Source: CAWCVR01 sp963799105
Lineage (GTDB): Bacteria; Acidobacteriota; Terriglobia; Bryobacterales; Bryobacteraceae
Assembly: GCA_963799105.1 (NCBI GenBank)
Contig: CAWCVR010000007.1
Coordinates: 124,001 to 188,000 of the forward strand
Length of the DNA stretch: 64,000 bases
Direction of reading: 5' to 3'
The translations under genes and the position numbers were made by a program. This document shows positions 37,573-46,705 of this stretch, piece after piece; position 1 is the stretch's first letter, and every line of letters starts with the position of its first letter. Below the pieces are notes generated by a model. The model did no database searches. It was not told the DNA's origin and saw only the letters and a list, made by a program, of their open reading frames with translations.

Positions 37573-37791
37573 ATGGCACGCAAAGAAAAAACCGAAGACG
37601 GCGCTGTCGCAAATGCCGAAAAAGCAGCAGGCAAGAAGCCAGACAAGGTTGCTCCACCCGCGGCAGCACCGGCGCCCGTGAAGAAACCCGCGAAGCCGAA
37701 AATACCCAAGCTGCCCGCCAAGAACAAGAGCCGGCTGCCTCGGAAGCAGAAGAAGGCGCAGCAGAAGCTCGCCGCGGCGAGGGAGAAGTAG
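37573..37791 (+). CDS. Small Lys/Ala/Pro-rich basic protein
   Basis: 72 residues, about a quarter Lys, with PAAAPAPVKKPAKPKIPKLP and a basic amphipathic end (RKQKKAQQKLAAAREK). Such composition resembles histone H1-like or ribosome-associated basic proteins; no domain can be named. TACAGT lies shortly before the ATG. Likely nucleic-acid binding by charge alone. Confidence 0.5.
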   Translation: MARKEKTEDGAVANAEKAAGKKPDKVAPPAAAPAPVKKPAKPKIPKLPAKNKSRLPRKQKKAQQKLAAAREK

Positions 37792-37806
37792 GGGCGGGGC
37801 GGCCCG

Positions 37807-38817
37807 CTATAGCACCACCTTCCGCCCCGTCCGGCAGGAACGGTATATGGCATCCACGATTTCCAGCGCCTGGTAGCCCTCCTCGCCCGATACCAGCGGC
37901 TGGCGGCCCTGGGCGATGGCGTCGGCGAAATCCAGGAACTGCCGCTCGAAGGGCTCGAGCGAGATGGCCATCGGATCGGAGGCGCCCGAGGCCACCGGGC
38001 GGGCCAGGGGCGCTGGTTCGCCGGAATCGTTCTCGACGTCCCAGGCGGTCAGCTTGTCGCCCGTAATCACGGCGGAGCCCTTGACGCCGTGGAATTCCAT
38101 CCGCTCGGGGTAGCCCGGCCAGAATGCCGTGGACGCCTGGATCACGCCGGTGGCGCCGCTCGAGTAGCGCAGCACGGCGTTCACCACGTCTTCGGATTCG
38201 ATCTTGTGGCGCGCGCCCAGTTGCCAAACGCCAGACACCTCGGCCACCGGGCCGGCCAGCCAGCGAAGGAGGTCGATCTGGTGGATGGCCTGGTTGATGA
38301 GCGCGCCGCCGCCTTCGGTCTGCCAGCTTCCTTTGACTGGCCGCGAGTAGTATTCGGGCGGCCGGTACCACTTGACGTAGGCATCGCACTCGAGCAGTTT
38401 GCCGAGGCGCCCGGAAGCGATGGCCCGGGAAAGGAACAGGCTGGCGTCGTCGAAGCGGTGCTGGCTCACCACGCCGAGCAGAATGCCGCCGCGGCGGGCG
38501 ATTTCGATCAATTGGCGGGCGGTGGCCAGATCGGTGGCGATGGGCTTCTGCACCTGGACGTGCCTGCCGGCTTCGGCGCAGAGGGTGACGGGCTCCAGGC
38601 GGAAATCGGGGAAGGTGCAGACGTCCACGTAGTCCACCTCCGGATGGCGGCAGAGCGCCTGGCAGGTAGGCACGAATTCCGCGCCGTACCGCTCGGCGAA
38701 CCGGCGTCCGGAGGGCTCGTGGATATCGGTGCAGACCGTGAGGCGGAAGCCGATTTTGCGGTATACTTCGGCGTGTTTCTGGGAGATCGCGCCGGTCCCG
38801 ACGATGCCAACTCTCAT
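37807..38817 (-). CDS. Gfo/Idh/MocA-family oxidoreductase
   Basis: 336 residues from the ATG at 38817. MRVGIVGTGAISQKHAEVYR is the Rossmann NAD(P)-binding start. VQKPIATDLATARQL contains the E/Q-KP motif, with Gln replacing the usual Glu. The C-terminal domain holds WQTEGGGALINQAIHQIDLLRW, with the conserved GGG...H-x-x-D. Family members oxidise sugars or inositols; the substrate is not evident. TAGAAT 10 nt upstream suggests a leaderless transcript, divergent from the parvulin gene. Confidence 0.88.
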   Translation of the reverse strand: MRVGIVGTGAISQKHAEVYRKIGFRLTVCTDIHEPSGRRFAERYGAEFVPTCQALCRHPEVDYVDVCTFPDFRLEPVTLCAEAGRHVQVQKPIATDLATARQLIEIARRGGILLGVVSQHRFDDASLFLSRAIASGRLGKLLECDAYVKWYRPPEYYSRPVKGSWQTEGGGALINQAIHQIDLLRWLAGPVAEVSGVWQLGARHKIESEDVVNAVLRYSSGATGVIQASTAFWPGYPERMEFHGVKGSAVITGDKLTAWDVENDSGEPAPLARPVASGASDPMAISLEPFERQFLDFADAIAQGRQPLVSGEEGYQALEIVDAIYRSCRTGRKVVL

Positions 38818-38921
38818 AGGTGAGACCATTCTACCGGACGGCGGGCGGCGGGCCCGGTACCAGGCCGCCGCATTTTTGGGGCTTGCGCCGCCCGCCATTT
38901 GGGTACAATGGGGAGTCCATT

Positions 38922-39947
38922 ATGCTGCGCTACTTTGCCGTATTCGCCGCGGTGCTGACCGCGTTTTCGCTCGTGTCGTGCAAGAAGTCGCCGCCGGCCG
39001 GGGTGGCGGCCGAAGTGAACGGCCACGCCATCACCACCGCCGAACTGGAGAAGATCGCGGCCTCGCAGGCGGCCCAGCAGCCGCCTACGTCCAACGCCGA
39101 CGTCATCCTGTCGCAGAAGATGGACCTTCTGAGCAGCCTGATCACCAGCGAGATCATGCTGCAGAAAGCGGAGAAACTGGGCTTGACGGCCGTCGACGCC
39201 GACGTCGATACCGACTTCAACAGCAAGAAGGCCCCCTACACCAAGGAGGAATTCGAGAAACTACTGGCCGACCGGCACATGACGGCCTCCGATTTGCGGA
39301 CCCAGATCCGGCGCGATCTCACCATCACCAAGCTGATCAACAAGGAGATCACGTCGCACATCGTCATCACCGACGCCGATGTGACCAACTTCTACAACGC
39401 CAACAAGGCCGCTTTCAACTTCCCCGAACCGCGGGTGCACCTGGCGCAGATCCTGGTGACTCCCTCGCCCGATTCGAACGTGCGCAATTTGAAGAACAAC
39501 AAGGCGCAGAACCCGCAGGAAGCCAAGACCAAGATCGAGGATCTGGAACGCCGCATCAAGGCCGGCGAGGACTTCGCGCTTCTGGCGCAGAACTACTCCG
39601 AGGATCCGGGCTCGGCCCCCAACGGGGGCGACATGGGATTCCACCCCGAGAGCGATTTCGCCCGGATGCCGGATTTCCTGAAGCTGATCCGCGAAATGCC
39701 GGCCGGTACCACGTCCGCCGTCCTGGCGATGAACGAAGGCTACCGCATCTTCAAGATGCTGGCCAAGGAACCGGCGGGACAGCGGGATCTCAACGACCCG
39801 CGCACGCAGCAGGAGATCCGCGAAGAGTTGCGCGGCCAGAAGGAACATCTCCTCCAGAACGCCTATTTCGAGGTGTCGCGCAACAGCTCCAAGATCGAGA
39901 ATTACCTGGCCCAGAGCATCGTGGAAAACGCCGCGAAATCGAAGTAG
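38922..39947 (+). CDS. SurA/PrsA-type peptidyl-prolyl isomerase lipoprotein
   Basis: 341 residues. A lipobox (TAFSLVSCKKS) follows the signal peptide. The SurA N-domain (VNGHAITTAELEKIAASQAA) precedes a parvulin domain: VHLAQILVTPSPD, AGEDFALLAQNYSEDPGSAP and GGDMGFHPESDF. It is a membrane-anchored chaperone or isomerase for envelope proteins, useful for the many barrels and secreted proteins of this genome. TACAAT at 38904-38909 implies a leader of about six bases. Confidence 0.87.
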   Translation: MLRYFAVFAAVLTAFSLVSCKKSPPAGVAAEVNGHAITTAELEKIAASQAAQQPPTSNADVILSQKMDLLSSLITSEIMLQKAEKLGLTAVDADVDTDFNSKKAPYTKEEFEKLLADRHMTASDLRTQIRRDLTITKLINKEITSHIVITDADVTNFYNANKAAFNFPEPRVHLAQILVTPSPDSNVRNLKNNKAQNPQEAKTKIEDLERRIKAGEDFALLAQNYSEDPGSAPNGGDMGFHPESDFARMPDFLKLIREMPAGTTSAVLAMNEGYRIFKMLAKEPAGQRDLNDPRTQQEIREELRGQKEHLLQNAYFEVSRNSSKIENYLAQSIVENAAKSK

Positions 39948-39962
39948 CGGCGGCTGGCCGCC

Positions 39963-40511
39963 CTATTTCGTCTTCCCCATCTCATAGACGTAGATGGTGT
40001 ATTCCATGGTCCCCGGCTTCAGGTGGGCAATGGCGATGGGCCGCCAGCCTTTCACCGGAAACTGATTCGACACGACGCGCGTACCGGGCTTGAGGGCCTT
40101 CTCGAGGATTGGCCGCAGCCGGTCGTTGGAGCTGGTGAGGAGGTACATGGTGACCACGGTGGCGGGGCTCAGGTCGGCGTGCAGGAAGCTGTCGTGGACG
40201 ATGGTGACCTTGTCCTCCAAGTCGAGTTCCCTGATCCGTTCCCGGACCTTCTCGACCAGGTCCTTCTGGATCTCGATGCCCACGGCTTTGGCGCCGTATT
40301 CCCTGGCGGCGGTGATGACGATGCGGCCGTCGCCGGCTCCGAGATCGTAGACCACGTCTCCGGGCTTGATGTGGCCGGCTTCGAGCATCTTCTCGACAAC
40401 CGCCTGAGGAGTGGGGATATAGGGCGCGAGGTTCTCACCCGGCCCAAACTGCTGGGCGGCGCCGGACAACGTGCCAGCCACTACTACCAGCGCGCTAACG
40501 AAGACCCGCAT
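39963..40511 (-). CDS. Class I SAM-dependent methyltransferase with apparent signal peptide
   Basis: 182 residues. The N-terminus (VFVSALVVVAGTLSGAAQQ) looks like a cleavable signal. The methyltransferase follows: VVEKMLEAGHIKPGDVVYDL then GAGDGRIVI (SAM motif I), AVGIEIQ (motif II acidic residue) and VTMYLLTSSNDRLRP. Methyltransferases need cytosolic SAM, so an exported form is odd. It begins 4 bp after the stop of the upstream secreted protein on the same strand. Confidence 0.8.
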   Translation of the reverse strand: MRVFVSALVVVAGTLSGAAQQFGPGENLAPYIPTPQAVVEKMLEAGHIKPGDVVYDLGAGDGRIVITAAREYGAKAVGIEIQKDLVEKVRERIRELDLEDKVTIVHDSFLHADLSPATVVTMYLLTSSNDRLRPILEKALKPGTRVVSNQFPVKGWRPIAIAHLKPGTMEYTIYVYEMGKTK

Positions 40512-40515
40512 GCAA

Positions 40516-41802
40516 TCATTGCGAGGAAGAGTTGCCGCTCCCCGCGCTCCCGAGCTTTAATTTTACAATACGGCCCATGATTTCGCTCCACGCGAAGAAC
40601 AGGTCGCGGGGACGGGAGATGGTGTACTCGATCCCCTTGGATGCCCTGACGGCGTTACCGATGGCGTCCCGCCAGGGGTTGGCCTGCGGGTACAGGTTGT
40701 AGTTCATGTAGAAGACGGGAAACTTCACTTCGCCAAGCTGTTTGAGAGTATCCGGCGGCAGACCGTCGTCGAGCATCACCTTAGGGCCGGCGAAGATCAC
40801 GGCGTCGGGAGATTCCATGGAACCACCGACTTCCGATGCCAAGAGGCCGCACAGGAATTCGGATTCCCCGTGCTTCTGCGTCAGGTGTTTGAGGTCCACG
40901 GTGCCCAGGCTCAATTTGCTCAAGGCGCGGCCCAGGGCCGGGAAATCGATCTGCGAAGCCTCCTGCTGGCGGTACAGCACGCGCTGAGACTGCATATTGA
41001 AGGCGACGATCGAAAACCGCCCGATACGGGGGTCGCGGGAGATGTTCCGGAGGATCGAGACCAGCGCATTGCTGTCCAACGGCCGCAGGGTGGCCGCGCC
41101 GGAATCCTGCGGGGCGAAGTTGACCACGACTTTCACGCGCAACGGCTGGCCGTTCCCGTCCCGGATGACGGGAGGCTCCTGCCTGAAGAGTTCGGGATCC
41201 ACCGGTTGTACGGCGCCGGCGGCAATGTCGAGCGCCATGGGCCTGTCTTTGGGAGGCAGGCTGGCCTCGGAATCCCAGTGGAACGAACACACTCGATCGG
41301 TGCGGTCGCGCATGAGCCAGTTGACGTGGTACTTCCCTTCCCCCAGATCGAAAGCGCCCTGCAGAAAGGCCGGACCGCGATCGTCGTCATCGATGGCGGG
41401 CACGGTGAAGTGCTGCGAAAAAAACACGGGCTCTTCGAGGGGGGCCTCGGGCGCGATGCGGAACACGATGGTGAGCAGGTTGTCCGCGCCGGCAAGCTCT
41501 TTCAAGCCGATGGTGACGTCGTACCCGGAGTGGAACTTGAGATCGAAGCCCAAGGACGGCTTGGCGGGTGTGACGGCACACGGCAGGTCCTTGCGGGTAT
41601 CCTGGGATTCGAGGATGGCGGCGTCGGAGGTGAGCAGCCGCACCTGCCCGTCGGGGACCGAAGGCCGGATGGTTTCCTGCGCCCGGGACGAATTCGCAAA
41701 GCCCAGGAACAGGCAGAGCCCCAACCCGGAAATCCGGCTGACACCCAACCCGACGCTCGACTTTGCCGGCATCGCCGTGGCCCTCTGCACACGCCGTGAC
41801 AT
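40516..41802 (-). CDS. Secreted protein of an uncharacterised acidobacterial family (paralogue 1)
   Basis: 428 residues. A signal peptide (GLGLCLFLGFANSSRAQ) precedes a beta-rich domain (LGFDLKFHSGYDVTIGLKEL) and a VWA-like C-terminal half (FSIVAFNMQSQRVLYRQQ, DAVIFAGPKVMLDDG). It aligns by eye with the protein at 47452: both have F-x-GY-x-V, a GEGxYxxxxLxRD segment with a following Cys, and R-x-x-VFN-type strands. Function unknown. GGAGAAGGA precedes the ATG. It forms a two-gene unit with the exported methyltransferase. Confidence 0.75.
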   Translation of the reverse strand: MSRRVQRATAMPAKSSVGLGVSRISGLGLCLFLGFANSSRAQETIRPSVPDGQVRLLTSDAAILESQDTRKDLPCAVTPAKPSLGFDLKFHSGYDVTIGLKELAGADNLLTIVFRIAPEAPLEEPVFFSQHFTVPAIDDDDRGPAFLQGAFDLGEGKYHVNWLMRDRTDRVCSFHWDSEASLPPKDRPMALDIAAGAVQPVDPELFRQEPPVIRDGNGQPLRVKVVVNFAPQDSGAATLRPLDSNALVSILRNISRDPRIGRFSIVAFNMQSQRVLYRQQEASQIDFPALGRALSKLSLGTVDLKHLTQKHGESEFLCGLLASEVGGSMESPDAVIFAGPKVMLDDGLPPDTLKQLGEVKFPVFYMNYNLYPQANPWRDAIGNAVRASKGIEYTISRPRDLFFAWSEIMGRIVKLKLGSAGSGNSSSQ

Positions 41803-41959
41803 CGTGTATCCTTCTCCGCCCAGCTTGTACCGTATTATGGCGCAAATCGAACGATCTGCAAAGGAGGAAAAGCATACACCCAAAGCCAACCGTGAGGCGC
41901 TATCCGGCGGGCGGGCGGGTTATGCCGCGGTCAATCGTTCCCAAGCAGCGGACTGCACG

Positions 41960-41989
41960 AAAAAACCCTGGTGCCGCGAGGCGCCAGGG
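41960..41989 (-). terminator. Rho-independent terminator on the minus strand
   Basis: Read on the minus strand: CCCTGGCGCC, loop TCGC, GGCACCAGGG, then TTTTTT. The stem has ten pairs with one mismatch. It would end transcripts from the parvulin gene at 42376 or from a lost gene whose end may lie near 42003. Confidence 0.75.
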
Positions 41990-42068
41990 TTGAGATGTTC
42001 TCGAACAGACCGACTCGTAAATCTACTTCAATTTCACGATACCACCCGGCGCGGCCAGCGGCAACCGG

Positions 42069-42347
42069 GGTAGTACCAGCGGGGTTACGCGCGACATGGA
42101 AGTGGGCGGGGGGCGATTTGCCAGCAAAACCGCTCGAATCCGAGCGTACGCGAGCGCAAGGCCCCGCGCGGCCTTGTGGGGCAGGTTTTCAACCTGCGGC
42201 CCCGCCCAGGGGGCACCCGCAATCGGCCCAATGCCGGCTTTGTACAAACGCCAACAGGCGGGTTACAAACCCGCCGCACGTTGAAAACCTGCCCCACACA
42301 ACCCCAGCGAATCCAGTTCCAAGTCGCGCACCCAGCGGGGTAGTACC
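42069..42347. mobile_element. MITE-like element with nested terminal inverted repeats
   Basis: Outer arms GGTAGTACC...GCGCGACATGGAA (42069-42101) and their approximate inverse (42317-42347) enclose a 124-bp inner element (42175-42298). The inner element begins TGTGGGGCAGGTTTTCAACC and ends with the inverse of it, ...CCTGCCCCACA. A related copy lies at 60445-60533. There is no transposase gene. The gene-free interval 41803-42375 also contains the terminator above and nothing else recognised. Confidence 0.6.
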
Positions 42348-42375
42348 GGCGGCTGTCAAGCCGTTCGGGGTTGGG

Positions 42376-43356
42376 TTAGCGCTTCGCCATGTTGAAGTAC
42401 TCCGTGTCGTAGACCACGGGCGTGTTCTTCTGCAGATCCAGGATGGCCTTCTGCGCCAGTTCGGCGGCCACGCGCTTTTCCAGGTCGGCCCTGACATCCT
42501 CGAACGTCTTGGCCGCCTCGACTTTGATGATGTGGTACCCGAACTGGCTGCGCACGGGATCGCTGACCTGGCCGGGCGCCAGCTTAAAAGCCGCCTCGTC
42601 GAATGAGGGAACCATCTGGCCGTGGCGGAAGAAGCCCAGGTTGCCGCCCTTTGCCGCAGATCCGGCATCATCCGATTCGGCGGCGGCCAGTTTGGCGAAA
42701 TCCTCGCCGGCTTGGATCCGGGTCTCCAATTCGCCGACCTTGGCCAGCGCCTCATCGGGCGTCAGGTCCTTCTGCCCGGGCCTGACCGGGACCGGCGAGC
42801 CTTGCATGCGGATCAGGATATGGCGGGCGCTGACCTGTTCGAACTCAGCCTTATGTTCGGCGTAAAACTTGCGCAAGTCGGCGTCCTCGGCCTTGATGTC
42901 CTTGCTCATCTGCTGGTACGTCAGATTCGCCAGGACACTAGCCATCTGATACGTGGTTAGCAGCTTGTAGGCGGGGGTCTCATCCAGTTTGCGGCGTTTG
43001 CCTTCCTGGGCCAGCACCAGGATGCGGACCAGGTTGTCGCCGAATTGTTTTCTCCCTGCGCCGCGCGCCACAATTTTGAGCTGCTCGGGAAGCACATCGA
43101 CCAGTTGATCGAATTGCGCCGCCGTCAGCTTGACGTCCCCCACCGAGAGCACCACGCGGTCAGGGGGAACCGCCGGCATCTTTCGATCCTCCGGGTTTTC
43201 GACGGAGAGCTCCATATGGGGAACGGGGGTCTTGTCCGGCGCGGCGGTCTGTGGCGGAGGCGAGGGCGGAGATGCCGGCGCAGGCTTCGGTGGCGGCGTC
43301 TGGGCGGTCAGGCAGGCGGCAACTCCAAGCAACATAAAGGCGTAGACATGCTTCAT
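42376..43356 (-). CDS. Periplasmic parvulin peptidyl-prolyl isomerase (PpiC/SurA type)
   Basis: 326 residues from the ATG at 43356, with AGGA eight bases upstream. Signal peptide VYAFMLLGVAACLTAQ, a Pro-rich linker, then a SurA-like N-domain (VVLSVGDVKLTAAQFDQLVD). The parvulin domain follows: VSARHILIRMQGSP, AGEDFAKLAAAESDDAGSAA, GGNLGFFRHGQMVPSFDEAA and SQFGYHIIKVE. It catalyses Xaa-Pro isomerisation in envelope protein folding. It is the second parvulin in 4 kb. Confidence 0.88.
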   Translation of the reverse strand: MKHVYAFMLLGVAACLTAQTPPPKPAPASPPSPPPQTAAPDKTPVPHMELSVENPEDRKMPAVPPDRVVLSVGDVKLTAAQFDQLVDVLPEQLKIVARGAGRKQFGDNLVRILVLAQEGKRRKLDETPAYKLLTTYQMASVLANLTYQQMSKDIKAEDADLRKFYAEHKAEFEQVSARHILIRMQGSPVPVRPGQKDLTPDEALAKVGELETRIQAGEDFAKLAAAESDDAGSAAKGGNLGFFRHGQMVPSFDEAAFKLAPGQVSDPVRSQFGYHIIKVEAAKTFEDVRADLEKRVAAELAQKAILDLQKNTPVVYDTEYFNMAKR

Positions 43357-43699
43357 GAGAACCATCCTAACAAATCGAGCCTCTCCTCTCAGCGCGACCC
43401 ACGGGTACTGGTGCGCAACGGTTTTGGGGGACGGGGCGAACGCGGCGCTTACGACGCGGGGCAAACCTGGGATGCGCGCGCCGGCGCCGGTACGGAACCG
43501 TGAGTGTTCGGGGGCCTTCCCCTCGCCGCTCGCGCCGCTCCCAGGGAAGCCGTGAAGAAAAGCCTTGTCCGGGAAAGGCGCAAAGAAGAACCGGTTCGTC
43601 TTCCTGGCGCGTTTTGCGGCTTGGCGAGCGATCCTGGCTGCGGCTCCGGATACTTCGCGGCTTCCGACGGTAGCGGTCCGGCGGCGGAAACCCGCCCGC
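43357..43699. other. 343-bp gap without recognised gene
   Basis: This GC-rich stretch between the parvulin start and the clpS stop is open in several frames, but none gives protein-like sequence. It must contain the parvulin promoter. Confidence 0.5.
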
Positions 43700-44023
43700 C
43701 TACTGGCCTGCCGGCTCGACGATTGCGGACATCGAGCCTTTCGAACGCGGCAGGCGCGGGTCCGGCCCGTAGGCATGAATCTGATCGCGGCCGTATTCGG
43801 CTTCCGCAAGAGCGCACGCGATCAGGACGGTGCGGCCACGGCGGTCGACTTCCTCGGCATGCCGCCAGGCCTGTTCGAGCGAGAAGATGAAGATCCGCTG
43901 GAGCATCTCGATGACGTAGTCGTAGGTGTGATCGTTGTCGTCGAGCAGCACCACGCAGTACATGGGCGTCAGGTGTTCCCGCTCGATCGACCCGGTGCCG
44001 GGCGTGGCCGACGGTCTGGGCAT
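43700..44023 (-). CDS. clpS: Clp protease adaptor ClpS
   Basis: 107 residues. MYCVVLLDDNDHTYDYVIEM is the ClpS core (N-end-rule pocket residues in LLDDNDHT). AWRHAEEVDRRGRTV and RDQIHAYGPDPRLPRSKGSM finish the fold. It delivers substrates to a Clp unfoldase; ClpC at 34391 is the probable partner. The N-terminal ~20 residues are variable as usual. It is divergent from the cysteine desulfurase gene. Confidence 0.9.
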   Translation of the reverse strand: MPRPSATPGTGSIEREHLTPMYCVVLLDDNDHTYDYVIEMLQRIFIFSLEQAWRHAEEVDRRGRTVLIACALAEAEYGRDQIHAYGPDPRLPRSKGSMSAIVEPAGQ

Positions 44024-44126
44024 GAAGCTATCGCTCCGGAAACCCAGTATGATTCATCGCGCGGCCCAATCGCAACTTCCCAAGCCACGCCGTTTTCCGC
44101 ACTGCGCAACAATGGAAGTTCGCACC

Positions 44127-45317
44127 ATGCACAAGCCAGTCTATCTGGACCACCACGCCACCACGCCGGTGGACCCCCGTGTGCTGGACGCCATGCTCCC
44201 CTTCTTCGGGCCCAAGTTCGGCAACGCCGCCAGCCGCACCCACAGTTTTGGGTGGGAGGCCGAAAAGGCCGTAGAAGCGGCACGCCGGCGCGTGGCCGAA
44301 CTGACCGGCGCCGCGCCGCGGGAGATCGTCTTCACCAGCGGCGCCACGGAGAGCGACAACCTGGCCATCAAGGGAGTCGTGGAAGCCTGCCGCGGCAGGG
44401 GAAACCACGTGATCACCATAGCCACGGAGCACCCGGCGGTGCTGGACACGGTGCGCCACCTGGAGAAGCTGGGCTGCCAGGCGACCATCCTGTCCCCATA
44501 CAAGGACGGCCTGGTGGATCCCGCCAACCTGCGCGATGCCATCCGCCCGGATACCGTCCTGGTGAGCGTGATGGCCGCCAACAACGAAATCGGCGTGGTG
44601 CAGCCGGTGCGGGAGATCGGCGCCATATGCCGCGAACGGGGCGTCTTCTTCCACTGCGACGCCGCCCAGGCGTTGGGCAAGATTCCCATCGACGTGGAGG
44701 CGGACCATATCGACCTGATGTCGCTAAGCGCGCACAAGGTATACGGCCCCAAGGGGATTGGCGCGCTGTACGTCCGCCGGCGCGCGCCGCGGGTGGCGCT
44801 GGCTGCGCAGATGGATGGCGGGGGCCACGAATCCGGGTTCCGCTCGGGGACGCTCAACGTTCCGGCCATTGTGGGTTTTGGCGTTGCCTGCGCCATTGCC
44901 CAGCGCGAGATGGCCGAAGAGGCGGCGCGCACGGGGGCCTTGCGGGACCGGCTGCTGGCCCGGCTGGAAGCCGAACTGGAGGATATCGCGGTCAACGGAT
45001 CGCGCACCTTGCGCCTCCCCGGAAACCTGAATGTGAGCTTCCCCGGAGTGGAGGGGGACAGCCTGGTGCTGAGCCTGCCGGATATCGCGCTTTCCACCGG
45101 ATCGGCGTGCAGTTCCGCCTCCGTGGAACCCAGCCACGTGTTGAAGGCCCTGGGCGTGGGACCGTGGCGCGAGCGGGGCGCGGTGCGTTTCGGGATCGGC
45201 CGTTTCACTACCGCAGAAGAGATCGACTACGCGGCCGCCCGGGTGGTGGAAGCGGTGCGCAAGTTGCGGTCGATCGGGCCGGGCTGGGTTAGGTTTCCTG
45301 CGAACCCTCCAGTGTGA
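44127..45317 (+). CDS. iscS: Cysteine desulfurase (IscS/NifS family)
   Basis: 396 residues. YLDHHATTPVDPRVLDAM is the family start. ATEHPAVL supplies the PLP-stacking His, HCDAAQALGK the Asp, and SLSAHKVYGPKGIG the PLP Lys. STGSACSSASVEPSHVL contains the catalytic Cys in a short loop typical of group I-like enzymes. It releases sulfur from cysteine for Fe-S clusters or tRNA thiolation. No iscU or mnmA is adjacent. ATG at 44127 is preferred to 44112 on spacing to GGAAG. Confidence 0.92.
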   Translation: MHKPVYLDHHATTPVDPRVLDAMLPFFGPKFGNAASRTHSFGWEAEKAVEAARRRVAELTGAAPREIVFTSGATESDNLAIKGVVEACRGRGNHVITIATEHPAVLDTVRHLEKLGCQATILSPYKDGLVDPANLRDAIRPDTVLVSVMAANNEIGVVQPVREIGAICRERGVFFHCDAAQALGKIPIDVEADHIDLMSLSAHKVYGPKGIGALYVRRRAPRVALAAQMDGGGHESGFRSGTLNVPAIVGFGVACAIAQREMAEEAARTGALRDRLLARLEAELEDIAVNGSRTLRLPGNLNVSFPGVEGDSLVLSLPDIALSTGSACSSASVEPSHVLKALGVGPWRERGAVRFGIGRFTTAEEIDYAAARVVEAVRKLRSIGPGWVRFPANPPV

Positions 45318-45332
45318 ACTAGAATAGTAAGG

Positions 45333-45917
45333 TTGCTGCATCATCTGAAAGACGCGCTCATCGCATTCGGGCCACTCGGTGTGTTCCTGCTGGCCGCGCT
45401 GGATTCCTGCGGCATGCCGTTGCCGGGCGCGATGGACACGGCGCTGGTCTATGTCGCCTGGCACTCGCCGGGCGTGGCGTACTGGACAGCGCTGATGGCG
45501 GTGCTGGGATCGGCGTGCGGGAATGTCGGACTTTACCTGGCGTCGCGCCACGGCGTGAGCCGCCTGGTGAAGGAACCGGAACCGGGCAAGCCGCGGAAGT
45601 TCCGGGAGTGGTTCGACCGCTATGGACTGGTCACGGTGTTCATCCCCGCCCTGCTGCCCATACCGTTGCCGATGAAGCCGTTCGTGATTTCGGCCGGGGT
45701 GATGCGCACGCCGTTCAGCCAGTTTTTTGCGGTGGTGCTGGCGGCGCGGATGCTCCGCTACTTCGGCGAAGCGTACCTGGGCGTGAGGATGGGCCAGGAC
45801 GCACAGGGGTTCCTGCTGCGCAACGGCTGGACGCTGACGGGCGCGGCCCTGGCGCTCGGGTTCGTCCTGTTCGGGTTGATCTGGTTGAACGACCGGCGGC
45901 GCGCAGCCGCTCTGTAA
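45333..45917 (+). CDS. DedA/VTT-domain membrane protein
   Basis: 194 residues with about five helices. LDSCGMPLPGAMDTALVYVA matches the re-entrant loop of SNARE-associated/VTT proteins. FREWFDRYGLVTVFIPALLP followed by IPLPMKPFVISAGVMRTP is the conserved DedA motif with the Pro-rich turn. The family includes lipid scramblases. The TTG at 45333 is used as start, with TAGAAT 7 nt upstream; no ATG occurs near the N-terminus. It leads directly into the first response regulator (7-bp gap). Confidence 0.82.
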   Translation: MLHHLKDALIAFGPLGVFLLAALDSCGMPLPGAMDTALVYVAWHSPGVAYWTALMAVLGSACGNVGLYLASRHGVSRLVKEPEPGKPRKFREWFDRYGLVTVFIPALLPIPLPMKPFVISAGVMRTPFSQFFAVVLAARMLRYFGEAYLGVRMGQDAQGFLLRNGWTLTGAALALGFVLFGLIWLNDRRRAAAL

Positions 45918-45923
45918 CCGGTC

Positions 45924-46616
45924 ATGCCGAAACGCGTTGCCATCGTGGAAGACGAAGCCGAACTGGCTGCGCTCATCGAATTCAATCTCACGCGCGGCGG
46001 GTTCCAGGCGCAGATCTGGAGCGGGGGCGAGGGGACGCTCAAGGCGCTGGAGCAATGGAAGCCGGACCTGGTGGTGCTGGACGTGATGCTGCCGGGCGTG
46101 GACGGTTTCGAGCTGTGCCGGCGGATCCGCCAGTCGGCGGCGCTGGGGCGGACGCCGGTGGTTTTCCTGACCGCGCGCGCCGACGAAGTGGACCGGGTGC
46201 TGGGCCTGGAGATCGGCGGCGACGATTACATGACCAAGCCGTTCAGCCCGCGCGAACTGGTGGCGCGGGTGAAGGCGCATCTGCGGCGGGAGGAGATGGA
46301 CGCGGGCGCCGAGGCGCAGACCATCGGCCCGTTCCGCCTGGACCCGGGCGGCCGGCGGGTTTTCCTGAAGGACAAGGAGTTGGCGCTGACCTCGACGGAG
46401 TTCAACCTGCTGGAGTTTTTCCTCACGCATCCGGGCCGCGCATACAGCCGCGAGCAGCTTCTGGCGGCGCTATGGGGCGAACAGCGGTATGTCACGCCGA
46501 GGACGGTGGACGTCCACGTGCGCCGTTTGCGGGAGCAGATCGAAGAGCAGCCCGACGAACCGCGGCACCTGGTGACGGTTCGCGGTTTCGGGTACCGGTT
46601 CGAGGAATCGGCCTGA
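45924..46616 (+). CDS. OmpR/PhoB-family response regulator 1
   Basis: 230 residues. Receiver: AIVEDEAELAALIEFNLTRG, phospho-Asp in LVVLDVMLPGVDGFE, T in FLTARADEVD and K in DDYMTKPFSPREL. The winged-helix DNA-binding domain shows LTSTEFNLLEFFLTHPGRAY, VDVHVRRLREQIE and TVRGFGYRF. No histidine kinase is adjacent. It is followed 89 bp later by a paralogue. Confidence 0.9.
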   Translation: MPKRVAIVEDEAELAALIEFNLTRGGFQAQIWSGGEGTLKALEQWKPDLVVLDVMLPGVDGFELCRRIRQSAALGRTPVVFLTARADEVDRVLGLEIGGDDYMTKPFSPRELVARVKAHLRREEMDAGAEAQTIGPFRLDPGGRRVFLKDKELALTSTEFNLLEFFLTHPGRAYSREQLLAALWGEQRYVTPRTVDVHVRRLREQIEEQPDEPRHLVTVRGFGYRFEESA

Positions 46617-46705
46617 GCCGCCGCGCCTTAATCCCGAATTCATTCTTCCTTAACCAATCCGTAACATCGGCGCTGGTAATTTTAGTACTGAAGACTGGTT
46701 GCCGT

